A program made the position numbers and the translations under genes. Below, piece by piece: positions 1-6,803 of a DNA stretch of 64,000 nt. Source of the stretch: JAWHTC01 sp032586155 (lineage in GTDB: Bacteria; Pseudomonadota; Alphaproteobacteria; Rhodobacterales; Rhodobacteraceae). How positions within the stretch are numbered: the stretch's first letter is position 1; each line of letters starts with the position of its first letter. The notes under the pieces are model-generated. The model did no database searches, was not told the origin of the DNA, and saw only the letters and a program-made list of their open reading frames with translations. Where the stretch lies: contig NZ_JAWHTC010000002.1 in the NCBI RefSeq assembly GCF_032586155.1, positions 248,001-312,000 on the forward strand, given 5' to 3'.

Positions 1-348
1 CAGGTCCATCGGGTTCATGCCGGCTGCGACGGCTTTCATGCCTTCGCGGACGATGGCCTGGGCCAGAACCGTTGCAGTGGTGGTGCCGTCGCCAGCTTCG
101 TCATTGGTGCGGCTGGCGACTTCTTTCACCATCTGCGCACCCATGTTTTCAAACTTGTCTTCCAGCTCGATTTCCTTGGCAACCGAAACACCGTCCTTGG
201 TGATGCGCGGTGCGCCGAAGGATTTGTCCAGAACCACGTTACGGCCTTTCGGGCCCAGCGTGACCTTGACGGCATCAGCCAGAATGTTGACGCCTTTCAG
301 CATGGAATTGCGGGCGTCGGTATCGAACTTCACGTCCTTAGCAGCCAT
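1..348 (-). CDS. groEL: Chaperonin GroEL, N-terminal 116 residues (cut by window edge)
   Basis: This is the 60-kDa subunit of the GroEL chaperonin, the cytosolic ATP-driven folding chamber that works with GroES. The visible N-terminus starts MAAKDVKFD and carries the family phosphate-binding segment TLGPKGRNV and the ATP-site segment GDGTTTATVLAQ, so the equatorial domain is intact as far as it can be read. The gene runs off the left edge. It lies 77 bases downstream of groES on the same strand and should be in the HrcA/CIRCE-controlled groESL transcript. Start ATG is at 348, preceded by an AAGGAGC ribosome binding site. The identification is certain. Confidence 0.98.
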   Translation of the reverse strand, partial: MAAKDVKFDTDARNSMLKGVNILADAVKVTLGPKGRNVVLDKSFGAPRITKDGVSVAKEIELEDKFENMGAQMVKEVASRTNDEAGDGTTTATVLAQAIVREGMKAVAAGMNPMDL

Positions 349-376
349 TGTGCTTGCTCCTTAAAATATTTGAACT

Positions 377-407
377 CGTAGGGTGGGGATGAGCCCACCG
401 CTCTACG
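377..407. repeat. Stem-loop between groES and groEL (GTAGGGTGGG mini-hairpin family)
   Basis: CGTAG (377-381) pairs with CTACG (403-407) and GGTGGG (382-387) with CCCACC (394-399). It occupies the gap between groES and groEL and resembles hairpins at 21706, 22628 and 56305. It could act as an mRNA processing or stability element that sets the groES:groEL ratio, or it may simply be a dispersed repeat; the sequence does not decide. Confidence 0.6.
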
Positions 408-425
408 CGAACGGGGTCATCTGGC

Positions 426-713
426 TTAGCCAATGATGCCCATGATGTCGGATTCTTTCATGATCAGCAGCTCTTCGCCGTCGATCTGAACCTCGGTGCC
501 CGACCATTTGCCGAACAACACGCGGTCACCTGCTTTGACGTCCAGTTTGATGCGGTCGCCATCGTCGTCGCGCAGACCTGCGCCAACCGATACGATCTCG
601 CCTTCCGCGGGCTTTTCCTTGGCGCTGTCGGGAATGATCAGCCCGCCTGCGGTTTTCTCTTCGCCTTCAACGCGGCGCACAACCACGCGGTCATGAAGCG
701 GAGTAAATGCCAT
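426..713 (-). CDS. groES: Co-chaperonin GroES
   Basis: The 95-residue protein is the 10-kDa lid of the GroEL chamber. It starts MAFTPLHDRVVVRR, contains the mobile-loop region around KTAGGLIIPDSAKEKP and ends in the usual SDIMGIIG. Length matches the family. An upstream in-frame ATG at 752 would add 13 residues (MGETRDSLVRSQK) that are not part of GroES, and the ATG at 713 has a GGAG-type ribosome binding site (AAGGAGCC) just upstream, so 713 is the start. It is the first gene of the groES-groEL operon, directly downstream of the CIRCE operator and promoter at 780-842. Confidence 0.98.
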   Translation of the reverse strand: MAFTPLHDRVVVRRVEGEEKTAGGLIIPDSAKEKPAEGEIVSVGAGLRDDDGDRIKLDVKAGDRVLFGKWSGTEVQIDGEELLIMKESDIMGIIG

Positions 714-779
714 CTTTTGGCTCCTTACGAGTGAGTCTCTTGTTTCTCCCAAACCGCCCGCCCATCTGGCGCGCGGCTA

Positions 780-806
780 TTAGCACTCAGCTCTCCCGAG
801 TGCTAA
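780..806 (-). promoter_or_regulatory. CIRCE operator (HrcA binding site) of groESL
   Basis: A perfect CIRCE inverted repeat: TTAGCACTC, nine bases, GAGTGCTAA. It lies 67 bases upstream of the groES start. CIRCE is the known target of the heat-shock repressor HrcA, so groESL is expected to be HrcA-repressed and heat-induced. Confidence 0.97.
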
Positions 807-813
807 CGGCGGA

Positions 814-842
814 TAGGTAAGGGGGAGGGAAGGGTGAGTCAA
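814..842 (-). promoter_or_regulatory. Predicted sigma-70-type promoter of groESL
   Basis: On the minus strand TTGACT (837-842) and TACCTA (814-819) are separated by 17 bases and sit just upstream of CIRCE, so the operator would overlap the transcription start. This is inferred from consensus match and position. The remaining gap (843-1094) holds no gene that I can support. Confidence 0.6.
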
Positions 843-1094
843 GAACCGGATCAGGAAAACCTACAAACATCTTCAAAGCAAAAAGCTGCGCTCACCTGGT
901 TTGACGCCTTACGCTCCGAACGCCATGGCATGCCCAAGGGCTTCTTGGACGTTCAAAACCTGCCCGAATCACAACACCAGAAAAGCGCCTGCCAAGAAGC
1001 AGACGCTGCACGAAAGAAACGCCATAAGAAGTCTTTGGAAAGCGGCACTCAACACCGATCAACCGACACGGTGCGGTACAACCGACCATCTAAG

Positions 1095-1616
1095 TTACTG
1101 ATAGCGCCCACACAAAAACAAGTTTTTTCCAACGTGGATGCCGACCATAAAGGACCCGTCGCCCGGACACGCGTGCATGGTTACGGACCCCGTGCGAAAC
1201 TGCGTGTGCCCATCAACCCATTGTTGCAACTTGGCCCCGCTTGGCGCGGAACGGGCAACATCTACACATGCCAAAATGTTCAGACGTTCATTAAATCCGG
1301 CCATGGCGAAACCGGGCGGGCAAGCTGCCATTCCATGCGACTGATATTTGGAACCATTGTAGTAGTTCGACTTGACGTCGGATTGAATATAGACAGGAAA
1401 CCAAGCTGTGGCGATGCCACTCGCCGAGGTCCAGATGAGTTGATCAGTACACAGGAACAGGTTTTTTCCTACGTGCGCGCCCTTCATTACCGCGTTGCTG
1501 CGACCGCATACATGGGTTGAGGACATCTGGGTTCCTCCATCCACAAAGGTCTCTGCGGGAGCAGGCTGAACGAAAGCCACTGAAAACAGAAGTGCTGCGA
1601 GTATTCGCGCAACCAT
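1095..1616 (-). CDS. Exported protein with three ~22-residue Cys repeats
   Basis: The 173-residue product starts MVARILAALLFSVAF and has a clear signal peptide ending near APA/E, so it is exported. After it, three imperfect repeats occur at about residues 35-56, 96-117 and 147-169. Each has a first Cys, then Met-x-Gly near the middle, an Asn and a closing Cys; the first and third share HVGKNLFLC exactly. Paired Cys in an exported protein suggest disulfides. The start at 1616 is chosen because AAGGAGGT lies five bases upstream; longer in-frame starts would place that sequence inside the gene. I do not recognise the family and assign no function. A TATAAT lies 38 bases upstream. Confidence 0.8.
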   Translation of the reverse strand: MVARILAALLFSVAFVQPAPAETFVDGGTQMSSTHVCGRSNAVMKGAHVGKNLFLCTDQLIWTSASGIATAWFPVYIQSDVKSNYYNGSKYQSHGMAACPPGFAMAGFNERLNILACVDVARSAPSGAKLQQWVDGHTQFRTGSVTMHACPGDGSFMVGIHVGKNLFLCGRYQ

Positions 1617-1653
1617 TTCAACCTCCTTCATTTTCTTTAACCCAACTGGCCAT

Positions 1654-1659
1654 ATTATA
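1654..1659 (-). promoter_or_regulatory. Possible -10 box (TATAAT) for the exported repeat protein
   Basis: A perfect TATAAT on the minus strand 38 bases upstream of the start at 1616. No convincing -35 was found 16-18 bases further up, so the promoter is tentative. The rest of the 342-base gap (1617-1958) holds no gene; it must also contain the promoter of the nitrile hydratase operon, for which ATTGACATG near 1900 is a weak candidate -35. Confidence 0.35.
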
Positions 1660-1958
1660 GCGCTGCCAGTGAGATCGGTGTATGACACGGGTCAACACGA
1701 CCAAACGGTCAACTCAGGTTGGCGTTGCGCTTTTCCCGGACCGAACCTTGCCTTCACTGAGCAAAACCACGCCGTAATCTACGTTCCTCCCAATGCTCGC
1801 CTTTCGTCACTTCTCAACAAAAACTTTGGGAAAATCACATCACGATTCCCGCTCTCCAGATGCTGGACTAGCGTCATCCGCACTGACAGGTCCCCAATAT
1901 TGACATGCTCCTCCCCCTATGCCCGTATTCCCCCACACCGTAAGCATAGGACCGCCCC

Positions 1959-2585
1959 ATGCCCCACGATCACCACGACGATCACCCGCATTCCCTGCTG
2001 CCCTCGGACCCGGAACTCCGTGCCCGGGCGCTGGAAAGCATTCTGGTGGAAAAGGGCCTCGTCGACCCCGCGTCCCTGAATGCCCTCATCGACACCTATG
2101 AAAACAAGATCGGCCCGCGCAACGGCGCGCAGGTGGTGGCCCGGGCCTGGACCGACCCGGACTACAAGAAGCGCCTCTTGGAAAACGGCACAGACACCAT
2201 TGCCGAACTCGGCTTCCAGGGTCGTCAATCCGAACACATGGTCGCCGTCGAAAACACCCCCGAACAGCACAACATGGTCGTCTGCACCCTATGCTCCTGC
2301 TACCCTTGGGCGATCCTCGGCATCCCACCGGCCTGGTACAAATCCGATGCCTATAGGTCCCGCGCCGTGCGCGAACCCCGCGCCGTGCTGGACGAATTCG
2401 GTGTCAAACTCCTGCCCACCCAAAAGGTCCGCGTCTGGGACAGCTCGGCCGAGGTCCGCTACCTCGTCATCCCCATGCGCCCCGATGGCACCGAAGGCAT
2501 GACCGAGGAACAGCTCACCGACCTTGTCAGTCGCAATTCGATGATCGGCACCGCGCTGGCCACCCCACCGGGGGACCAGCCATGA
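1959..2585 (+). CDS. nthA: Nitrile hydratase alpha subunit, cobalt type
   Basis: Catalytic subunit of nitrile hydratase, which hydrates nitriles to amides in the cytosol. The metal-binding motif is at residues 109-114, CTLCSC; in this family Thr at the second position marks the non-corrin cobalt form, while Ser marks the iron form. The second and third Cys are normally oxidised to sulfinic and sulfenic acids. The 208-residue length is normal. The N-terminus is His-rich (MPHDHHDDHPH), which is common in alpha subunits and might aid metal capture. It overlaps the beta-subunit gene by four bases (ATGA), so the subunits are translationally coupled. No amidase gene lies nearby to use the amide product. 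Confidence 0.95.
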   Translation: MPHDHHDDHPHSLLPSDPELRARALESILVEKGLVDPASLNALIDTYENKIGPRNGAQVVARAWTDPDYKKRLLENGTDTIAELGFQGRQSEHMVAVENTPEQHNMVVCTLCSCYPWAILGIPPAWYKSDAYRSRAVREPRAVLDEFGVKLLPTQKVRVWDSSAEVRYLVIPMRPDGTEGMTEEQLTDLVSRNSMIGTALATPPGDQP

Positions 2586-3289
2586 GCCGCATCCACGACA
2601 TGGGTGGCCGCTTCGGCGAAGGCACCATCCCCGACAAGGACGACGCAGAAGTCTTTCACCATGACTGGCACGCCACCGCCATGGCCGTCACCGTGAGCTC
2701 GGGTTTTCTTGGCGGTTGGAACATCGACGCAGGCCGTCACGCCCGCGAGGCCCTTCGCCCGCGCGACTATGCCCGGTTCTCTTATTACGAACGCTGGATG
2801 GCGGCCCTTGCCGACCTGCTGGTCGAACGCGGTTTCCTCTCGACCGACGACCTGATCCGCGCCGGGCAACTCGCCGATGGCACAGCCACTGCAAACGCTC
2901 CGAAACCCCTGCACGAAAAGGCGATCCGCCCTGCCGACGTCGCCCCCTCGCAGGTCAAGATCACCCCCTACAGCCGCGATTCCGGCCCGGAACCTCTGTT
3001 CCAAATCGGCGACCGCGTGCGCACGGCAAACTACAGTCCGAACACCACCATCCATGGCGGCCACACCCGCCTGCCCGGTTACGCCATGGGCCGCACCGGC
3101 ACTGTCGTGATGCGCCACGGCAACCATGTCCTGCCCGACAGCAACGCCCATTTCATGGGCGAAGCGCCCGAACCGCTTTATGCCGTCGAATTTGCCGCGG
3201 TCGACCTCTGGGACGGCGACGCCGAAGACGCTGGCGACTCCATGGTTCTGGACCTGTGGCAAAGTTATCTCGAAAGGGCCGCCCCATGA
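2582..3289 (+). CDS. nthB: Nitrile hydratase beta subunit
   Basis: Second structural subunit of nitrile hydratase; it forms the heterodimer interface and helps build the active site. The 235-residue protein starts MSRIHDMGGRFGEG, the characteristic beta-subunit opening (MxGxHDMGG-like), and has the C-terminal SH3-like half with FQIGDRVR, HTRLPGYAMGRTG and LYAVEF, all typical. ATGA overlaps couple it to nthA upstream (2582-2585) and to the activator gene downstream (3286-3289). Confidence 0.95.
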   Translation: MSRIHDMGGRFGEGTIPDKDDAEVFHHDWHATAMAVTVSSGFLGGWNIDAGRHAREALRPRDYARFSYYERWMAALADLLVERGFLSTDDLIRAGQLADGTATANAPKPLHEKAIRPADVAPSQVKITPYSRDSGPEPLFQIGDRVRTANYSPNTTIHGGHTRLPGYAMGRTGTVVMRHGNHVLPDSNAHFMGEAPEPLYAVEFAAVDLWDGDAEDAGDSMVLDLWQSYLERAAP

Positions 3290-3639
3290 CCACCTGTCCC
3301 TCGCCACCCCCCGAACCGCCCGCCAGTTTCGAGGCCCCCTGGCACGGTCAGGTCTTTGCCCTTGCCGTGGCAATGAACGAAGCCGGGCATTTCACCTGGC
3401 CCGAATGGACCCGGATGTTCGGCGCCCAGCTGAACGAGATGCGCCAGGACCACGCGTTGGACGGCAGCGAGGATTACTACCTCGCCTGGGTCTCGGCGCT
3501 GGAGCAGATGATGGTGGAAAAAGACATTGTTGCCCCGCAGTTGCTGGACGAGATGAAAACGCTGTGGACCGAGGCCTTCCTGCGCACACCCCATGGCAAG
3601 CCGGTGATCCCTGACAAACCCGCCGGGCTACGCGCCTGA
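3286..3639 (+). CDS. Nitrile hydratase accessory (activator) protein, beta-like
   Basis: A 117-residue protein resembling the N-terminal half of nitrile hydratase beta subunits, the family annotated as nitrile hydratase accessory protein. Visible signatures are FEAPWHGQVFALAVAMNE, FTWPEWTRMFGAQL and YYLAWVSALEQMM. In cobalt-type systems such a small beta homologue (NhlE/P14K class) forms a complex with apo-alpha and delivers cobalt by subunit exchange; that role is inferred here from family and position. The ATG at 3286 overlaps the nthB stop by four bases. A long open frame beginning at 2716 in the same register is only a shadow of nthB. Confidence 0.9.
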   Translation: MTTCPSPPPEPPASFEAPWHGQVFALAVAMNEAGHFTWPEWTRMFGAQLNEMRQDHALDGSEDYYLAWVSALEQMMVEKDIVAPQLLDEMKTLWTEAFLRTPHGKPVIPDKPAGLRA

Positions 3640-3727
3640 CAGGTCCCGACGACCGGAAGTTTCGCGTTGACCCTCGGGTACACTGGAACGCATGATCACG
3701 CGGCAAGACTTTTTTGCGAGGGCGTAT

Positions 3728-4558
3728 ATGCTCATCCGCCATTTCCTCTTCGGATCGCTCCTTCTGGCGCCGCTTGTCTCAGGCTCGGCTCATGCGGAAA
3801 GCCCGACCTGCACACCGGTCAACTTTGCCGAGATCCAGCTTGCCGCGGTGCATCAAAATGCCTCCGTCGCCAGCATTCTCATTGCCTATCCCGATGTCAC
3901 CTACTCGGACACAACCCGGACATTCACCTTCGAAAACGGCGCCAGTATCCCCTTCCGGACGGCGACGGACAGGCCGCCGCCGGATATACTGAAAGCTCCC
4001 ACGGTCGGCGATCAGTTTCGCTACCTCTACCCGCTAGAGTTCGACCTGTCGCAACGACGCACGCCGTGGAACGATCCCGGGCGGGTGCGCAATGAAGGCT
4101 TCATGCGCGCGCTCTATTTCGGGTCCAAATCCGAGGCCCGCAAAACCCTGACCAGGGTAACCTCCAGCGGCGACCGCGCCTCGTTCAACGTCACGCGCAA
4201 ACGTGGGGTCGCCTGCCAATTGCAGGCCGTTCTCACCGACATCGGCACCACCGATCCGCAAGTGTTCCAAAACGCTGGCGGCAGTTTCAACTGGCGCAAG
4301 ATCAGCGGCACCGACCGCCTGAGCGTGCATTCCTACGGGGCCGCCGTCGACCTGAACACCAAACTTGGCGGCTACTGGAAATGGCAGGGCGCGCCCGTCG
4401 GCAAGGTCGGTACCTATGACAACAAGATTCCGCAGGCGGTTGTCGAAGCCTTCGAGCGTTACGGCTTCATCTGGGGCGGCAAATGGCACCATTACGACGG
4501 GATGCATTTCGAATACCGCCCGGAACTGATCATCTATTCGCGTATGAAAACCGAATGA
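3728..4558 (+). CDS. Secreted M15-family metallopeptidase (D-Ala-D-Ala carboxypeptidase/endopeptidase-like)
   Basis: A putative peptidoglycan peptidase of the VanY/Peptidase_M15_4 type, exported by a signal peptide (MLIRHFLFGSLLLAPLVSGSAHA). The zinc-site pattern of the family is present: SVHSYGAAVDLN gives His and Asp ligands around residues 201 and 208, and YDGMHFEY supplies the last His near 260. The ATG at 3728 is preferred because it places the signal peptide at the very N-terminus; an ATG at 3692 would add 12 residues. It follows the nitrile hydratase operon by 88 bases and is followed closely by another exported protein. The cleaved bond cannot be told from sequence. Confidence 0.82.
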   Translation: MLIRHFLFGSLLLAPLVSGSAHAESPTCTPVNFAEIQLAAVHQNASVASILIAYPDVTYSDTTRTFTFENGASIPFRTATDRPPPDILKAPTVGDQFRYLYPLEFDLSQRRTPWNDPGRVRNEGFMRALYFGSKSEARKTLTRVTSSGDRASFNVTRKRGVACQLQAVLTDIGTTDPQVFQNAGGSFNWRKISGTDRLSVHSYGAAVDLNTKLGGYWKWQGAPVGKVGTYDNKIPQAVVEAFERYGFIWGGKWHHYDGMHFEYRPELIIYSRMKTE

Positions 4559-4584
4559 CGGCCTCAAGAAACGGAGAAGGAAAT

Positions 4585-4977
4585 ATGAAACACTTTGCGT
4601 CTGCCATCCTGATTGCACTGGCATCGGTTACCGGGCAAAGCGCGTTATCCCAGGAACTGGTGGGAAGCTATGTCGCAGTGATCGGCAACGAAGACCTCTA
4701 CAATTCCAAGGGCAAAAGACTGACGCAACCCTGGCAAATCCTGCGTCAGGACCGCGCCAACTACCACCGGTTCGGCATTCGGCACCGCGGCGATACGGGC
4801 GACAATTTCTTCTCCAGTATCGAAAACCGCGCGATCATGGAGCGCATGGTCATGAACGGCCACATCGATCCCGGCGCCGCGCGAACGCTCGTCAACGGGT
4901 ATTCCGATTCGGTGCTTGTACGGATCTATGGGCGCGGCAATCGGGGGGATTACGTGCGTGTGACGGTCATGGACTGA
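4585..4977 (+). CDS. Small exported protein, unknown
   Basis: A 130-residue protein starting MKHFASAILIALASVTGQSALS, a clear signal peptide with likely cleavage after ALS. The mature part of about 110 residues is polar and rich in Arg and Asn, with no Cys and no motif I recognise (GSYVAVIGNEDLYNSKG, VRIYGRGNRGDYVRV). The start has the ribosome binding site GGAGAAGG. It lies 26 bases after the M15 peptidase gene and ahead of a strong terminator, so the two are probably co-transcribed. Function unknown. Confidence 0.75.
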   Translation: MKHFASAILIALASVTGQSALSQELVGSYVAVIGNEDLYNSKGKRLTQPWQILRQDRANYHRFGIRHRGDTGDNFFSSIENRAIMERMVMNGHIDPGAARTLVNGYSDSVLVRIYGRGNRGDYVRVTVMD

Positions 4978-4996
4978 CCCGCGCCAAAACACATCT

Positions 4997-5029
4997 GCGG
5001 TCACCCCGGGCCTCTGCCGGGATGACCGC
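4997..5029. terminator. Bidirectional stem-loop terminator
   Basis: GCGGTCAC-CCCGG pairs with CCGGG-ATGACCGC around a short loop, between two convergent genes (ending at 4977 and 5045). It can serve both strands; the following T-run is short. Confidence 0.65.
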
Positions 5030-5044
5030 CTTTGCAAACCCCGG

Positions 5045-5482
5045 CTATTCGGCCGCGATCGCCGCGCGCATCGTTGTTACCCCCAGCGCCGCCTGGGCGG
5101 CCTCGCGCCCCTTTTCTACGAAATGCGCCTGATAGATCGCATCGTGATGCGCCGTCTCCTGGTAATGATGCGGGGTCAGCGACACCGACAGCACCGGCAC
5201 CCCGGTGTCCAGCCCGGCCCGCATCAGCCCGTCGACCACCGCCTGTGCCACGAAATCATGCCGGTATATCCCGCCATCAACGACAAAAGCGGCACAGGCC
5301 ACGGCACCGAAGCGCCCCGTCGCCGCCAAGTCGCGCGCCACAAGCGGCATTTCGAACGCCCCGGGCACGTCGAACACGTCGACCTGCGCCTCCGGGATAA
5401 CCTCGCAAAACCCTATCAGCGCCTGATCGACGATCTCGGCGTGCCAGCCAGCTTTCACAAATGCAAATCGGGTGTGTGTCAT
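5045..5482 (-). CDS. ribH: 6,7-dimethyl-8-ribityllumazine synthase, type II (RibH2)
   Basis: Makes 6,7-dimethyl-8-ribityllumazine, the penultimate step of riboflavin synthesis. The 145-residue sequence is of the RibH2 class known from Brucella and rhizobia: VFDVPGAFEMPL, AAFVVDGGIYRHDFVA (with the catalytic His at about 75) and LSVSLTPHHYQE instead of the type I GNVLT segment. The start is the ATG at 5482, with AAGGAGATCAC just upstream; the frame stays open to 5572, but that part is riboswitch. No other rib gene adjoins it, so it is a single-gene unit controlled by the FMN riboswitch at 5563-5706. A type I RibH in a ribD-ribE-ribBA-type cluster probably exists elsewhere in the genome. Confidence 0.95.
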   Translation of the reverse strand: MTHTRFAFVKAGWHAEIVDQALIGFCEVIPEAQVDVFDVPGAFEMPLVARDLAATGRFGAVACAAFVVDGGIYRHDFVAQAVVDGLMRAGLDTGVPVLSVSLTPHHYQETAHHDAIYQAHFVEKGREAAQAALGVTTMRAAIAAE

Positions 5483-5562
5483 GGTGTGATCTCCTTTCGT
5501 AACAGACACGTCACCCAAGGCGATCACGTGCACGGGCCGCCCCAAAGGCACCCGCGACACAT

Positions 5563-5706
5563 TCTCTTTCATCCGGACTATGACCGTCGGCTCAGGAGTT
5601 GCACCTGATCTGCTTGTCCCTCTCCGAAGCCCGAAGAGGCGCTCGCGGGCTTATGGCCGAAGCCACTTACCGCCGGTGGGGAATTCCGCCCCGCCCTGAG
5701 AACAGG
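5563..5706 (-). promoter_or_regulatory. FMN riboswitch (RFN element) of ribH2
   Basis: Read on the minus strand, the conserved RFN blocks appear in order: AGGGCGGGGCGGAATTCCCC, ACCGGCGGTAA, AGCCCGCGAGC, GATCAGGTGCAACTCCTGA, and GCCGACGGTCATAGTCCGGA. Variable P3-P5 stems lie between them. It ends about 80 bases before the ribH2 start. In this class FMN binding lowers expression; whether it acts by termination or by hiding the ribosome site is not clear. Upstream to 5854 only promoter space is seen. Confidence 0.97.
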
Positions 5707-5854
5707 GCTACTATGGGTTAGCTTCCATCACGGGGCAAGCCGGGAAGCGAACGACAGCAAACCTCGCAGCACAGCCGTGCGGCCTTTGTTCGGCAACTGG
5801 CAGTTCCGGGCCAAGATTGGATACTCGACCCGGTTGCGGGAAAGGGCTGTTGGA

Positions 5855-6697
5855 TCACCCCCGCCCATCCACCTTGCCCGGCACCATCAACGCCGCCATC
5901 TGCGCGTCCGGCACCGCGTCCCCGGCATAGGTAAACGTGCCGTGGCCCAGCATCTCTTGCGCCGCGCGCCAGACTGCCCCCCATCCCGTGCGTGCCAGTG
6001 ACCCGCCAGTGCTGATCCTGGCTACACCGACACGGGACAGCTCGTCCCGCGTGGCCTGCAACCCGGACAACCCCATCACCACGTTTACCGGTTTATCCAC
6101 TTCCCGACACACTGTTGCTATACTCTCCAGATCCGGCAACCCGGGAGCATAGAGCACATCCGCCCCCGCCTCGGAAAACGCCTGCAACCGTGCAATCGTG
6201 TCCGCCAGATCGGGGCGACCATAAAGGTAATTCTCGGCCCGCGCGGTCAGCAAGAACGGCAGGCCCTTTGCTGCCTCCGCCGCCGCCCTGATCCTATCCA
6301 CCGCCAGGTCGAACCCGAAGATCGGATCATCCGTGTTGCCTGTTGCATCCTCGATTGCACCACCGACCAGCCCGATCTCCGCCGCCATCCGCACCGTCTC
6401 GGCACAGGTCGCAGGCGCTTCACCGAACCCATCCTCCAGGTCCGCCGAGACCGGCACATCGTTGGCCCCGACAATCGCCGCGGCATTGTCCAGAATCTCA
6501 CCCCGCGTCAGCCCGGCAAACGAATCCCGTTTGCCCACGGAAAAGGCGTACCCGGCAGAGGTGGTCGCAATCGCCTCGGCCCCCAGGTGGCTCAGCACCC
6601 GGGCCGACCCCGCATCCCAGGCATTGGGCATCACAAAGGCCCCGCCGCGCCGGTGCAACGCCTCGAAAGTCTCGAATTTGTCCTGTTGGGTCACCAT
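5855..6697 (-). CDS. Isocitrate lyase/PEP mutase family enzyme
   Basis: A 280-residue TIM-barrel protein of the isocitrate lyase/phosphoenolpyruvate mutase superfamily, in the single-domain group that includes oxaloacetate decarboxylases and carboxyvinyl-carboxyphosphonate mutase-like enzymes. Visible features: FVMPNAWDAGSARVL at the N-terminus, the metal-binding VSADLEDGFGE, GAIEDATG, LTARAENYL and DVLYAPGLPD. The Cys-containing KKCGH catalytic loop of true isocitrate lyases is absent. The start at 6697 follows a GGAG site; the frame is open further upstream but that part overlaps the region leading into the divergent GumN gene. The substrate is not predictable. Confidence 0.85.
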   Translation of the reverse strand: MVTQQDKFETFEALHRRGGAFVMPNAWDAGSARVLSHLGAEAIATTSAGYAFSVGKRDSFAGLTRGEILDNAAAIVGANDVPVSADLEDGFGEAPATCAETVRMAAEIGLVGGAIEDATGNTDDPIFGFDLAVDRIRAAAEAAKGLPFLLTARAENYLYGRPDLADTIARLQAFSEAGADVLYAPGLPDLESIATVCREVDKPVNVVMGLSGLQATRDELSRVGVARISTGGSLARTGWGAVWRAAQEMLGHGTFTYAGDAVPDAQMAALMVPGKVDGRG

Positions 6698-6803
6698 GTG
6701 TCTGCGCTCCACATTGTCACAGCCGAACGTAACGCAAAGGTTCAAACGCGCCCAGCTTTGTTCTAGCGTGTTCCAAACGCCCACCGAATACGGAAACCGA
6801 CCA

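Noticed and set aside
834..1520. 228-residue plus-strand frame in the groES-exported protein region
   Set aside because: The minus-strand gene at 1095-1616 has a signal peptide, three repeats and a strong ribosome site; the plus frame has none and starts in the groESL promoter.
5482..5572. Upstream extension of ribH2 to 5572 (MKENVSRVPLG)
   Set aside because: This part is the end of the FMN riboswitch and has no ribosome site; ATG 5482 has a good one.
6333..6803. Long N-terminal extension of the GumN-like gene
   Set aside because: It is antisense to the PEP mutase-like gene; the signal peptide begins at TTG 6804.
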